NCBI RefSeq assembly: GCF_029936995.1
Contig: NZ_JAPYRE010000001.1
Coordinates: 124,001-188,000 of the forward strand
Direction of reading: 5' to 3'
Origin: Henriciella sp.
Lineage (GTDB): Bacteria > Pseudomonadota > Alphaproteobacteria > Caulobacterales > Hyphomonadaceae
DNA length: 64,000 nt
The notes beneath the pieces are model-generated. The model saw only the letters and a program-made list of their open reading frames with translations. It ran no database searches and was not told where the DNA came from. A program made the translations under genes and the position numbers. Of this stretch, positions 34,202 through 43,575 are shown piece after piece (position 1 is the stretch's first letter; every line of letters starts with the position of its first letter).

Positions 34202-35695
34202 TTACTTCAGCCCCCGCAAAAAATTCGCCGCCGTTTCAAGGTGTTTCTCCCGTTTTGCGGCATCCATCTTTTCGGCCATCGAGACCATCATCGCCCAGCG
34301 CGGATTGTTGCCAAGGCTTTCGCGATGCTGCCAGATCCAGCGCCAGTAGAGCCCGTCCCAGATATCGCACCACGCGCCTTTCTCATGATTGCCCATCTTC
34401 CGGATATAGGAAGACCCTGAAAAATAAGGCTTTGTCGTGATCTGTCCGCCGTCGGCATTCTGGCTCATCGCATAGGCATTGGGCACCATCACCCAGTCAT
34501 AGGCGTCGGCGAACATCTCCATGAACCAGCGATAGATGTCGTCCGGATCGATTTCGCAGATGAACATGAACCCGCCGAGCACCATCAGCCGCTCGATATG
34601 GTGGGCATAGCCGGTCTTCAGGACACGTTTGATGGTGTCGTCGATGGGCGCGATGCCGGTCTCGCCGGTCCAGAAGCTGTCGGGCAGGGGGCGCGTATGG
34701 CCCCAGTGATTGGTGGTGCGCATCGCCACGCCGATATCCTCATAGGTCGCGCGCATGAATTCGCGCCAGCCGATCACCTGGCGGATGAAGCCCTCGGCCG
34801 AGTTCATCGGGATATCGCGCGCCCTGATGACGGCTAAGGCCGCATCCAGCACCAGCTTTGGCGTGATGAGGCCCGTATTGAGCATCGGCGTGATGGCCGA
34901 ATGCCAGAGCAGGCTCTCGCCCTCGAGGATGGCATCCTCATAAGGCCCGAAGCGCTCGAAACGCTCGGCGAAGAATTCGCCCAGCCAGCTCTCGGCCGCC
35001 TCATGGCTGGTCGGCCAGTAGAGCGCGTCCAGCGCGCCCGGATTGTCGGGGAAGTCCTTTTCGACCGAGCGGCGGGCCTTTTGTTCGATGCTGTCGGGTT
35101 CCTTGGCCTGCAGGCGCGGCACCTCATCGCGCAGGCCCTTGGGCACTTTCTTGCGATTGTCTTCGTCGAAACTCCACTGGCCGCCTTGAGGGGTGTCGCC
35201 GTCCATCAGCACATCGAGCGTGCGCCGCTGGCGCTTGTAGAACTCCGCCTGGAACCAGCTTTTGTGATCGGCCCGCCAGGCGCGGTTCTCACCGGGAGTG
35301 TTGAAAAACATCGGCGTGTTCATAAGGGTGAGCTCGATGCCGTTGTCGGCGCAATAGGCGCGCAGGCGTTTCTCCAGGATGAAGTCCACCGGGTCGCAGG
35401 CGATGATCTCGCTGACACCCTCATCCGCCAGCCGCCTGACCGTCGGCTTCAGCAGCGCCTCGCCCGCCCGGTAGCTGACATATTCGAACGCCGGCTTCAG
35501 CCCGTCGAGATACTGCGCATAGCGGGTCATGCTCGCCCGGTGCAGCCACAGCTTCTGTTTGTGAAAGCTGAGCGGATACTGCCGGTCGCCGAAGAAAAGC
35601 GTGTCCTCGATTAGCACGGTCCGGTCCGGGCGCTTGTCGAGGCCGGGATGGTGAGCAAACAGCTGGTGCGGAAAAATGAGAAGCGCTTTGGTCAT
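34202..35695 (-). CDS. cryptochrome/photolyase family protein (FeS-BCP/PhrB-like)
   Basis: A 497-residue flavoprotein of the prokaryotic (6-4) photolyase/FeS-BCP lineage, starting LLIFPHQLF, with the Rossmann N-domain and a helical FAD domain (FIRQVIGWREFMRATYED; NHWGHTRPLPDSFW; VPNAYAMSQNADGGQITTKP; YFSGSSYIRKMG). These motifs are diagnostic of the DUF523/PhrB group. Only two Cys lie in the C-terminal half (FICEIDPDD and GAWCDIWDG); the usual CxxC plus later Cys for the 4Fe-4S cluster are absent. It probably repairs UV lesions or senses light. The start at MTKALLIF is chosen over a frame extension overlapping dnaX's upstream region. Divergent from dnaX. Confidence 0.88.
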   Translation of the reverse strand: MTKALLIFPHQLFAHHPGLDKRPDRTVLIEDTLFFGDRQYPLSFHKQKLWLHRASMTRYAQYLDGLKPAFEYVSYRAGEALLKPTVRRLADEGVSEIIACDPVDFILEKRLRAYCADNGIELTLMNTPMFFNTPGENRAWRADHKSWFQAEFYKRQRRTLDVLMDGDTPQGGQWSFDEDNRKKVPKGLRDEVPRLQAKEPDSIEQKARRSVEKDFPDNPGALDALYWPTSHEAAESWLGEFFAERFERFGPYEDAILEGESLLWHSAITPMLNTGLITPKLVLDAALAVIRARDIPMNSAEGFIRQVIGWREFMRATYEDIGVAMRTTNHWGHTRPLPDSFWTGETGIAPIDDTIKRVLKTGYAHHIERLMVLGGFMFICEIDPDDIYRWFMEMFADAYDWVMVPNAYAMSQNADGGQITTKPYFSGSSYIRKMGNHEKGAWCDIWDGLYWRWIWQHRESLGNNPRWAMMVSMAEKMDAAKREKHLETAANFLRGLK

Positions 35696-35795
35696 CGCCA
35701 GCTCAATTAGGGCGAACCGGCCACAGGCAAAGGCTGCAAAACCGCGCGCGTGCCATTGCGCGAGCCCCCGAGTCCCTGCCATTAGTAAATCAGCG

Positions 35796-37550
35796 ATGAC
35801 TGATGAACTCGACACCGGGGCCGAAGCCGAACGCGATGACGCGACCTTCTCCATGTTCGGAGAGGACGAGATGGGCTCGGCTGAAGCGAACGCGCCCTAT
35901 CAGGTGCTGGCCCGCAAGTATCGTCCGCGCCTCTTCTCTGACCTGATCGGCCAGGAGGCGATGGTGCGCACGCTCACCAATGCCTTCGAGCTCGACCGGA
36001 TCGCCCATGCTTTCATGCTGACGGGGGTGCGCGGGGTCGGCAAGACGACGACGGCGCGGCTGTTGGCGCGGGCCTTTAACTATGAAGGCAGCGACCATGA
36101 CGGGCCGAGCCTGAAACTCGACCCGCCGGGGGAACACTGCAAGGCGATCATGGAGAGCCGCCACCCGGATGTGCTGGAGCTTGATGCCGCCTCGCGTACA
36201 GGCGTGGCCGACATGCGCGAGCTACTGGACGGGGTGCGCTATTCGCCGGTGTCAGCGCGCTACAAGGTCTACATCATCGACGAAGTCCACATGCTTTCGA
36301 CGGCGTCTTTCAACGCGCTGCTGAAGACGCTGGAAGAACCGCCGCCGCATGTGAAGTTCATCTTTGCCACCACCGAAATCCGCAAGGTGCCCGTGACCGT
36401 GCTGTCGCGCTGCCAGCGCTTTGACCTGAAGCGGCTGGAGACAGGCGATCTTGCCGCACATCTGGCGAAGATTGCCGAACGCGAGGGCGCAAAGATCACC
36501 GAGGAAGGCATAACGCTCATCGCGCGCGCGGCCGAAGGTTCGGTGCGGGACGGGTTGTCCATCCTCGATCAGGCGATTGTGCAGGGCCTCGATGGTGGCG
36601 AGATCAGCGGCGAAGCCGTGCGCGACATGCTTGGCCTTGGCGACCGGCTGCGCCTGCTGGATGCATTCGAGCATGCCGTCGCCGGCAAGGCGAAAGAGAC
36701 CATCGAAGAGATCACCGAACAGGTCCAGATCGGTGCTGACCCGCTGGTCCTGATGAAGGACCTGCTCGAGATCGCCGCCGATGTCGCCACGATACAGGCG
36801 ATGGATGATGATTATACGTTGCCGGGCCCGGCCGACTGGACCAGCCGCACCCGCCAGATCGCCGACAGCGTGTCGCCCGCACAGGCACAGCGCAACTGGC
36901 AGATCCTGCTGTCTGGCTACCGTGATACGCAGAGCGCCCCGGAGGCCGATGTCGCCCTCCGGATGGTGATGCTGCGGCTTGTCTCCGCGGCCGGTCTGCC
37001 ATCGCCGGAAGATGCCGCCCGCATGATCGCCGAAGGCGGGGGAAGCAGCCCCAGCGCCAGTGCTGAACGTGGGAAGGGCGGTAAGGATGATCCGAACGTT
37101 GCCCCTGTTGGCGGCGGCGGAACAGGAAGCCTTTCAAAGTTCGAGGATGTGCTCGACCTTCTGGAAAAGGAACGCCGCCCGACCTTGTGGGGGGAGGCCA
37201 AGGCCTATATCCGCCCCGCGGTCTTCAGTGAGGGCACCATAAGCTGTGACCTCAAGGATGGCGCGCCGGTCGATCTCCTGCGCCGCTTGACGGATTTTCT
37301 GGAAATTTCGACTGGCCGGGTCTGGGATGTCCAGAAAGCCCGGACCAGCGAGGAGACCGTCAAGGAACGCGAGGACCGTCTCAAGGCCGAGCGGATTGAT
37401 GCTGTCAGGTCCGACCAGGACGTTCAGGCCGCGCTCAAGGCCATTCCCGGCGCTGAAATCGTCGAAGTCAGCCGCGCTCAGCCACTTGAAGCAGGGCAGG
37501 CGGAAGACAATGTCGTCCCCTTGCGCGTCGCCAATCAGAAGAAAGGTTAG
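35796..37550 (+). CDS. dnaX: DNA polymerase III subunits gamma and tau
   Basis: A 584-residue clamp-loader ATPase. The AAA+ domain has Walker A GVRGVGKTTTARLLARAFN, Walker B VYIIDEVHMLS and the sensor/SRC region ATTEIRKVPVTVLSRCQRFD. The Cys4 zinc module of E. coli DnaX is reduced here to GEHCKAIMESRHPDVLELDA, with one Cys, as commonly seen in alphaproteobacteria. A C-terminal tau-like region follows from about 400. The start is placed at MTDELDTGAEAE; a longer upstream frame overlaps the divergent photolyase gene. First gene of dnaX-ybaB-recR. Confidence 0.95.
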   Translation: MTDELDTGAEAERDDATFSMFGEDEMGSAEANAPYQVLARKYRPRLFSDLIGQEAMVRTLTNAFELDRIAHAFMLTGVRGVGKTTTARLLARAFNYEGSDHDGPSLKLDPPGEHCKAIMESRHPDVLELDAASRTGVADMRELLDGVRYSPVSARYKVYIIDEVHMLSTASFNALLKTLEEPPPHVKFIFATTEIRKVPVTVLSRCQRFDLKRLETGDLAAHLAKIAEREGAKITEEGITLIARAAEGSVRDGLSILDQAIVQGLDGGEISGEAVRDMLGLGDRLRLLDAFEHAVAGKAKETIEEITEQVQIGADPLVLMKDLLEIAADVATIQAMDDDYTLPGPADWTSRTRQIADSVSPAQAQRNWQILLSGYRDTQSAPEADVALRMVMLRLVSAAGLPSPEDAARMIAEGGGSSPSASAERGKGGKDDPNVAPVGGGGTGSLSKFEDVLDLLEKERRPTLWGEAKAYIRPAVFSEGTISCDLKDGAPVDLLRRLTDFLEISTGRVWDVQKARTSEETVKEREDRLKAERIDAVRSDQDVQAALKAIPGAEIVEVSRAQPLEAGQAEDNVVPLRVANQKKG

Positions 37551-37558
37551 GTTCCGCC

Positions 37559-37882
37559 ATGACGGATCTTTCGAAAATCATGCAGCAGGCCCAGGAAATG
37601 CAGGCCAAGATGCAGGAAGCTCAGCAGAAGATAGAGGATATCGAGGCTGAGGGCGCTGCCGGTGCCGGCATGGTCAAGGTACGTCTCAAGGGCAAGGGCG
37701 AAATGGTCGGTCTCACGATTGACCCGTCGCTCATGGAAGATGAGGCCGAGATTGTCGAGGACCTTGTGAAAGCCGCCTATGCCGATGCGCGCAAGCGCCT
37801 TGATGAAGAGGTCGAGAAGGCCATGAAGGACGCGACATCCGGCTTCAGTGGCATGATGCCCGGCTTCAAGATGCCGTTCTAG
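37559..37882 (+). CDS. ybaB: YbaB/EbfC family nucleoid-associated protein
   Basis: A 107-residue DNA-binding protein, start MTDLSKIMQQAQEMQAKMQE with the long N-terminal helix of the family, then GAGMVKVRLKGKGEMVGLTI and the C-terminal helix. It binds DNA as a dimer with tweezers-like arms. Situated 8 bases after dnaX and 17 bases before recR, the classical arrangement. Confidence 0.95.
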   Translation: MTDLSKIMQQAQEMQAKMQEAQQKIEDIEAEGAAGAGMVKVRLKGKGEMVGLTIDPSLMEDEAEIVEDLVKAAYADARKRLDEEVEKAMKDATSGFSGMMPGFKMPF

Positions 37883-37899
37883 GTGTCAGAGCTAGCTGA

Positions 37900-38499
37900 A
37901 TGAGCCAGAAGAGCGCCGGTCCTGAAATTCTTAAGATGATCGAGCTGATCGGGAAGCTTCCCGGTCTGGGACCGCGCTCGGCCCGTCGTGCAGCGCTTCA
38001 CCTGCTCAAGCGCAAGGACCAGCTTCTCCTGCCGTTGGCTGAAGCCCTTGGCGAGGCGGGAAGCCGGATCGAGCGCTGCCGGACATGCGGGAACTATGAC
38101 ACGCTGCAACCCTGCGCGGTCTGCCAGTCTACCGGGCGTGATGATGGTCTCATCTGTGTGGTCGAGGATGTGCCCGACCTCTGGGCCCTGGAGCGGGCAA
38201 GCGCCTTTCGCGGGCGCTATCATGTGCTTGGCGGCGTGCTCTCCCCGCTGGACGGGATCGAGCCGGAGGATCTGACCATCGGGATGCTGGTTGACCGGAT
38301 CAGGGCCGGGGGTATCCGCGAGGTCATCTTTGCCCTTCCGGCCACGCTCGATGGCCAGATAACGGTTGATTATGTCCGCGACCAGCTCGAAGGGCTGGAG
38401 GTCCACACCACCCGGCTTGCCCAGGGTGTGCCGCATGGCGGCGAACTCGACCATCTTGATGATGGCACACTGGCAGCCGCCCTGCGGTCGCGGCGGTAA
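37900..38499 (+). CDS. recR: recombination protein RecR
   Basis: 199 residues: N-terminal helix-hairpin-helix (LIGKLPGLGPRSARRAALHL), Cys4 zinc finger (CRTCGNYDTLQPCAVC), Toprim domain (LICVVEDVPDLWALERASAF) and the Walker B-like end region. RecR acts with RecF and RecO to load RecA at gaps. Full length and complete. Followed by a large inverted repeat before the convergent GST gene. Confidence 0.96.
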   Translation: MSQKSAGPEILKMIELIGKLPGLGPRSARRAALHLLKRKDQLLLPLAEALGEAGSRIERCRTCGNYDTLQPCAVCQSTGRDDGLICVVEDVPDLWALERASAFRGRYHVLGGVLSPLDGIEPEDLTIGMLVDRIRAGGIREVIFALPATLDGQITVDYVRDQLEGLEVHTTRLAQGVPHGGELDHLDDGTLAAALRSRR

Positions 38500-38510
38500 A
38501 TCCCGCCTGC

Positions 38511-38587
38511 TGGTTCGACTTCGCTCACCAAGCAGGTTTCGAAACGACACGATACTTCAAAGCCGCATGGTGAGCGAAGTCGAACCA
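38511..38587. repeat. 20-bp perfect inverted repeat between convergent recR and GST genes
   Basis: TGGTTCGACTTCGCTCACCA (38511-38530) is exactly complementary to 38568-38587, with a 37-base loop. The arm sequence (GTTCGACTTCGCTCACC) is of a type that recurs in intergenic DNA of several alphaproteobacteria. It probably folds as a bidirectional transcript end; no T-run is present. Confidence 0.75.
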
Positions 38588-38610
38588 CGCGGTCATGCTT
38601 TCAATGTCAC

Positions 38611-39231
38611 TTACTCGACGGCGCGTTCCTTGGCCCGTTTCCAGGCGTCACGCGCCATGTTCCGGTCCAGATAGGCTTTCAGGTTGCTGTAAGGTCCAAG
38701 TTCACCCAGCCGTTCCGCCATGTTCGCAATATAGCTGATGCCAATATCGGGTGCCTGGAACTGATCTCCCAGAATGAAGGGCATTTCGCCCAGCCGCTTG
38801 TCGATCAGGCCGAGGTGCATGGGCACTTCGCCTTCCGCAAAGGCGCTGAACACCTTTGACTTGTTGTCGCCCTCGCGGGCGAGCAGCATCTTCAGGAAAA
38901 GCGGCAGGAAGGCAGACCCTTCCGGATAGTGCAGCCAGCGCAGATACTCCGCCCATGCCTTGTGGTCGCTGCGTGCAGGCGCAAAGCGGCCATCACTGTC
39001 ATAGCGGTCGACCAGGTAAGCGGCGATGGCGCCGGATTCGGTCAGCATGATGTCACCGTCTTCAAGAGTGGGTGACTTACCGAGCGGTGTTGCAGCGGCA
39101 AGGTCCTCCTGCGCCCGAAAAGTTTCCGGATTGCGGTGATAGACCTTGAGCTCATAGTCGAGCTGCATTTCCTCAAGCAGCCACACCGTGAAGATGGAAC
39201 GGCCGATACGGAGATGGTGAAGTGTGATCAT
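38611..39231 (-). CDS. glutathione S-transferase family protein
   Basis: A 206-residue GST: N-terminal thioredoxin-like domain with GKSPTLEDGDIMLTESGAIA (cis-Pro and the glutathione-binding Glu-Ser), then the all-helical C-terminal domain (APDIGISYIANMAERLG with the N-capping Asp). The active-site residue near the N-terminus (HHLRIGRSIFTVWLLEE) appears to be Ser rather than Tyr or Cys. Substrate unknown. It overlaps the upstream sugar dehydrogenase stop by four bases (ATGA), so the two are co-translated. Confidence 0.88.
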   Translation of the reverse strand: MITLHHLRIGRSIFTVWLLEEMQLDYELKVYHRNPETFRAQEDLAAATPLGKSPTLEDGDIMLTESGAIAAYLVDRYDSDGRFAPARSDHKAWAEYLRWLHYPEGSAFLPLFLKMLLAREGDNKSKVFSAFAEGEVPMHLGLIDKRLGEMPFILGDQFQAPDIGISYIANMAERLGELGPYSNLKAYLDRNMARDAWKRAKERAVE

Positions 39232-40535
39232 TCAGTTGTGCCCTGTTCCTCTGATTCGTCAGACGCCTGCTCGAGCGTGTAGATGACACCTTCCATGTTG
39301 GCGGTTGCCAGATAGATTTTCCCGTCAGGCCCGATTGTGATGTCCCGGAAAGGAATGGCCAGATCTGCGAGCATGTCCTCGGTTGTGGCCGATGTGCCAG
39401 TTTCATCAAGATCGACACGGACGAGTTTCTGCCCTTTCGGGCCGTTCATGGCGGCGACGATGATATCGCCAGCCCAGCCGGACCAGTCGCCGCTATTCTC
39501 ATCTAGGAGCACCATGCCGGACGGGGCGATTGAGGGTACCCATTTGACCACAGGCTGCTCCATGCCCTCCGCTTCGGTCTGCTCGGTGATGATCGTGCCA
39601 TCATAATTCACGCCATAGGTAATGGCCGGCCAGCCATAATTATTGCCGGGCTCGAGAATGTTGAGCTCGTCGCCGCCCTTGGGGCCGTGCTCATGCGCCC
39701 AGAGTATCTCGCGCCCGCCGTCCCAGAGAAGGCCCTGAACGTTGCGGTTGCCATAGGTCCAGACCGCCGGCGCGCCCTCCTCGCCGCTGGCAAAGGGGTT
39801 ATCCTCCGGGATTGATCCGTCCGTGTTTATGCGGGCGATCGTGCCATGATAATTCATCGGGTTCTGGGCTTCTTCCATATAGCGGAAGCCTTCACCCATC
39901 GTAATAATCAGCGTGCCATCGGGCAGGAATTCGAGTCGTCCGCCATAGTGGTAGGTCGTTTCACGCGGCGTACCGGCGAAGATTTCCTGAACTTCGGTGA
40001 GTTCTGAAGCATCATCGGACAGGATGCCTTTGATAACAGCAGTCGTGTTCTCGTCCGCGGAGCCTTTTGCATAGGCAAGATAGAGTGTCCGGTTGGACGC
40101 GAAATCCGGATCGAGCGCCATGGCAAAGTAACCGCCCTGGCCTTCGGCGAGGGTTTCAGGCGTTCCTGAGACAGGCGCTTCGAGCAGTTCACCATCCCGG
40201 ATCACGCGGATGTTGCCGTCGCGCTCCGTTACCAGCATCTCGCCGGAAGGCAGGAACAGCATGTCCCACGGAAAGGTGAGACCGCTTGCATAGGGTGTCA
40301 GCTTATAGCCGTCTTCCGATGTAAGTGCTTCCGGCGTGGCGGAACTGTCCTCATCGCCGCCGTTGGTCGTATCGGCGTTGGCTGTTTGCTGGTCTGTACC
40401 GGAAACGTCTGTCGCATCCGTCTCGCTTGAAGCGGGCGCGGTATCACCCGTGTCATTGCCGGGCTCTCCGCCAGAGCAGGCCGCCGCAAGCATTATCGCG
40501 GCGGATGCGGATGTGGCGATTACGGTTTTCATCAT
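39228..40535 (-). CDS. PQQ-dependent sugar dehydrogenase-like lipoprotein
   Basis: A 435-residue exported lipoprotein (AIMLAAACSGG), then an acidic Thr/Asp-rich linker of about 60 residues, then a six-bladed beta-propeller of the GSDH/YliI (Asd) family (LTFPWDMLFLPSGEMLVTER; TYHYGGRLEFLPDGTLIITMGEG; WAHEHGPKGGDELNILEPGN; PAITYGVNYDG). Relatives use PQQ and calcium to oxidise aldoses in the periplasm. PQQ synthesis genes are not in this window. The start at MMKTVIATS is chosen over an upstream ATG. Followed by GST in the same operon. Confidence 0.88.
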   Translation of the reverse strand: MMKTVIATSASAAIMLAAACSGGEPGNDTGDTAPASSETDATDVSGTDQQTANADTTNGGDEDSSATPEALTSEDGYKLTPYASGLTFPWDMLFLPSGEMLVTERDGNIRVIRDGELLEAPVSGTPETLAEGQGGYFAMALDPDFASNRTLYLAYAKGSADENTTAVIKGILSDDASELTEVQEIFAGTPRETTYHYGGRLEFLPDGTLIITMGEGFRYMEEAQNPMNYHGTIARINTDGSIPEDNPFASGEEGAPAVWTYGNRNVQGLLWDGGREILWAHEHGPKGGDELNILEPGNNYGWPAITYGVNYDGTIITEQTEAEGMEQPVVKWVPSIAPSGMVLLDENSGDWSGWAGDIIVAAMNGPKGQKLVRVDLDETGTSATTEDMLADLAIPFRDITIGPDGKIYLATANMEGVIYTLEQASDESEEQGTTE

Positions 40536-40612
40536 GGCAGCACCCCGTTGTTGTCTGTAGCTGACCTTATCTGGCCTTGCGCACAAGGCAAATGGTCTGT
40601 GGGAAAAGAGAA

Positions 40613-40639
40613 AGGGCGGCACCGTCGCGGCACCGCCCT
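40613..40639 (-). terminator. terminator of the TonB-dependent receptor gene
   Basis: On the minus strand, AGGGCGG (40633-40639) pairs with CCGCCCT (40613-40619), with additional imperfect pairing inside, followed by TTCTCTTTTCC. It lies 28 bases after the receptor stop and upstream of the sugar dehydrogenase gene. Confidence 0.65.
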
Positions 40640-40666
40640 TACAGGGAAAAGTCTTACGTCTTCGGC

Positions 40667-43558
40667 CTACCAGCGTTTGCGCACGGAAACACCGTAGAGT
40701 GCAGGCTCGTTCAGGAAGACGTTTGAGAACAGGCCCGAGGAGTCGTCGGTCAGGTAGCGACCCGTAATGACTTCCTCATCGGTGATGTTCTTGGCGAAGA
40801 CCTCGAATTCGAGACCGTTATCGTCATTGTAGAACTGGACGGAGAGGTTGACGTTGGACCATCCTTCCAGTTCGTCACCGGACGTATTCCAGACGCGGCT
40901 GAAGCTCTCGGCCTGATAGTAATAGTCACCGCGAAGACGGACATCCCAGCTGTCGCTGAAAAGGCCTTCCCAGGTGTACTCGGCACCAACGCTGAGCGTG
41001 GCCTCGGGGGCGCCCGGGATGGAGTTGCCGTCAAGGCTCTTGGCTTCACCATCGAAGGGGGTGAGGCCGCCAACGGTCTGGGTCTGGCCGTTGGAGTCGG
41101 TGTAGGTCACATCACCGACACCGAAGGCAGCTTCCTGACCGGCAAAGGCACCGGTACAAAGCCCGGCAGTTGAGCCGGGAGCCAGAACACCGGCCTGGAT
41201 CGCGCCGAGGACTGTGGCATAGCCCTGAGCCGAGACAACGCAGTTGGCGTAGGACGAGGCATTCTTCAGCGCAACGAGATCAGCACGGCCATTCGTGCGA
41301 TCAAGCACGTCGACAGCGAATGTGTCCTGGATTTCGGTGTCGAGCAGGCCGAGATTGGCGTTGACCACGAAAGTCGAAGCCGGGTTCCAGACCGTTTCGA
41401 ACTCGAGACCCTGGATCTTGGCGTCGATGTTGAAGTTCGCCGAAGTCCGGTTGATGATCTGCGTGATCTGGTAGCCTTCATAGTCATAGTAGAAGCCGGT
41501 GGCATTCAGTTGAAGGGCCCCGTTCGCGAAGGTGTTCTTGGTCCCAAGTTCGTAGGAATTGATGAACTCGGGATCGAAGAATTGCGGGAAGGCGCTTGTA
41601 TTCCCGGCTGGTTGCGGCGGGTTGATGCCACCGCCCTTGTAGCCCCGTGAATAGAAGGCATAGACGAGCGTATCTTCTGAGAAGTCGAGATCGGGCGACC
41701 AGTCGAGACCGATACGGCCCGTGGTTTCCTGGAAGGACACATTGTAGGTGCCGTCCCCGGCATTGTCGTCGTCAGCGCCCGGAACCGGCTGCGGAGCAAG
41801 TGGGTCGACACTGCCGTCATTGGGAGTGAACAGGAAGGTCGGAATGTTTTCCTGGGCTTTCTCGTCATCCGTGTAGCGCAGGCCGACTGTCAGCTGGAGA
41901 TTGTCCGTCAGGTCGAAATAGCCCTCACCGAAGACAGCGAAGGATTCCAGGGAATAGGGCGATAGTGAGCGGAAATAGTTTCCACCGTCACCACTCAGGT
42001 TTTGAAGCGGGCCGAAGGACGAGCCGCTGTCATCGATCGGGACCGGGCCGCCAAAGATCGCACCGCCCAGCGCGTTGTTGAGCTGGGTGAGGCCTGTGAG
42101 CGTGTTAGACATCACATAATAGCCTTCGTCGGGATTGTTCTGGTCGATGGCTTCGAAGTCGATCGAAATTGCACCGACATTGAAGTTGAACCGTCCGTCG
42201 AAATCAGACTGCAAGCGCAGCTCGTGCGTTGTCTGCTCGCTCGAGCCACCTGACAGGTCGAATGTGCGGAACAGGTTCGAGGCGCCAAGCTGCGGATCGT
42301 TCACCGTGCCGCCAGGGAAAAGCGCCTGGTAGACAGGCACCAGAGCCGGGTTGCCGAGTGGTGCGCCGACCTGGTTGAACGGAATGTCGGCGCCGACCTT
42401 GTTGTAATCCTCAATGGAGCGGATCGAAGATTCGCCATAGCTGCCGAGATAGGTCAGCAGGAGTGAATCTGTCAGGTCGAACTCGCCTTTCCAGGTAAAG
42501 AGATCCTGGTCGGCAAAGTAATCCGGGTCCAGGGCAGATTCGATCTGGCGCAGGTCAGGGTTTACCGGCGAGGTATAGACGTCGCCGCTCAGAAGGCCGG
42601 CCACGATACCAAGGCCGCCGCCCAGTGTTGCGACCGAGTTCACACGGTCGCGTGCCTGGTCAAGCGGGGCATCCTGACAGCCGAGTGAGGTGTAGACCTG
42701 GTCGGCAGGTTCGATCGCGATGCCAGCGAAGCTGGTGTTGAGCGGGTCCTTGTCACAGAACTGCTTGCCCGAGCGCAGACGCGAGTCTTCTTCCTCGAAA
42801 TGTTCATAAGAGACCCAGCCACGTAGGCGTTCGGTCGGCTCGAAAGCGAGGGTCGCGCGGATGCCGTAAAGGTCGCGGTCATCAATGTCGTTGCCCGTAA
42901 CCGTGTTGTCGACATAACCATCGCGCTGCATCAGCGATCCGGCCACACGCAGGGCCACGCGGTCACCGATGGGCATGTTCAGCATGCCCTTGGCCTTGAA
43001 GGTGTTGTAGTTGCCGTAGGTGAGTTTCAGATCGCCCTGGAATTCCTCCATCACCGGCTTGGCGGTAATCACGTTGATCACGCCGCCGGTGGCGTTCCGG
43101 CCGTAAAGTGTGCCCTGCGGGCCGCGGAGCGTTTCGACACGCTCGACGTCGAAGAACTCAGCCTCGAAGAGACGGTTGGCCGTCAGGGGCACATCATTCT
43201 GGTGAACACCGACACCTGCGTCGCCGGACTGTGCGACGAGGTCGGCGCCAATACCGCGGATCTTGAAGTTGTAGCCGGTGAAGTTGCCCTTACTGAAGGA
43301 CACGTTCGGAATGGCCTTGGTCAGGTCGGGGCCGCCGACAAGTTGCAGCTTTTCCAGTGACTCTTCGTCGAAGGCCGAAACGGCAATCGGAACATCCTGG
43401 ATCGACTCTTCAGTCTTCTGCGTCGTCACCAGAACCGTGCCGAGTTTGCGCTGCTGGTCTGCGCCTTCCTGCGCTGTAGCGGCTGGAATGGACCAGCTTA
43501 AAGCAACTGCTGATGCCCCCGCGAGCATCAGATACTTTTTGGGTGTCTTGTGAATCAT
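40667..43558 (-). CDS. TonB-dependent outer-membrane receptor
   Basis: A 963-residue receptor: signal peptide (AVALSWSIPAATAQ), plug domain (QDVPIAVSAFDEESLEKL; then GIGADLVAQSGDAGVGVHQND; then FDVERVETLRGPQGTLYGRN) and a 22-strand beta-barrel ending YGVSVRKRW. The plug is of the large sphingomonad/Caulobacter type often assigned to import of carbohydrates, siderophores or aromatic compounds. The substrate is not identifiable; the nearby sugar dehydrogenase hints at sugars (inference). The terminal residue is Trp instead of the usual Phe of the beta-signal. Long, possibly regulated leader upstream. Confidence 0.93.
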   Translation of the reverse strand: MIHKTPKKYLMLAGASAVALSWSIPAATAQEGADQQRKLGTVLVTTQKTEESIQDVPIAVSAFDEESLEKLQLVGGPDLTKAIPNVSFSKGNFTGYNFKIRGIGADLVAQSGDAGVGVHQNDVPLTANRLFEAEFFDVERVETLRGPQGTLYGRNATGGVINVITAKPVMEEFQGDLKLTYGNYNTFKAKGMLNMPIGDRVALRVAGSLMQRDGYVDNTVTGNDIDDRDLYGIRATLAFEPTERLRGWVSYEHFEEEDSRLRSGKQFCDKDPLNTSFAGIAIEPADQVYTSLGCQDAPLDQARDRVNSVATLGGGLGIVAGLLSGDVYTSPVNPDLRQIESALDPDYFADQDLFTWKGEFDLTDSLLLTYLGSYGESSIRSIEDYNKVGADIPFNQVGAPLGNPALVPVYQALFPGGTVNDPQLGASNLFRTFDLSGGSSEQTTHELRLQSDFDGRFNFNVGAISIDFEAIDQNNPDEGYYVMSNTLTGLTQLNNALGGAIFGGPVPIDDSGSSFGPLQNLSGDGGNYFRSLSPYSLESFAVFGEGYFDLTDNLQLTVGLRYTDDEKAQENIPTFLFTPNDGSVDPLAPQPVPGADDDNAGDGTYNVSFQETTGRIGLDWSPDLDFSEDTLVYAFYSRGYKGGGINPPQPAGNTSAFPQFFDPEFINSYELGTKNTFANGALQLNATGFYYDYEGYQITQIINRTSANFNIDAKIQGLEFETVWNPASTFVVNANLGLLDTEIQDTFAVDVLDRTNGRADLVALKNASSYANCVVSAQGYATVLGAIQAGVLAPGSTAGLCTGAFAGQEAAFGVGDVTYTDSNGQTQTVGGLTPFDGEAKSLDGNSIPGAPEATLSVGAEYTWEGLFSDSWDVRLRGDYYYQAESFSRVWNTSGDELEGWSNVNLSVQFYNDDNGLEFEVFAKNITDEEVITGRYLTDDSSGLFSNVFLNEPALYGVSVRKRW

Positions 43559-43575
43559 CTAACTCTCCTCCCAGT

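Noticed and set aside
36121-36200. Loss of DnaX zinc-finger cysteines as a possible novelty
   Set aside because: From memory, alphaproteobacterial DnaX proteins commonly have this reduced form, so it is unlikely to be special to this genome.
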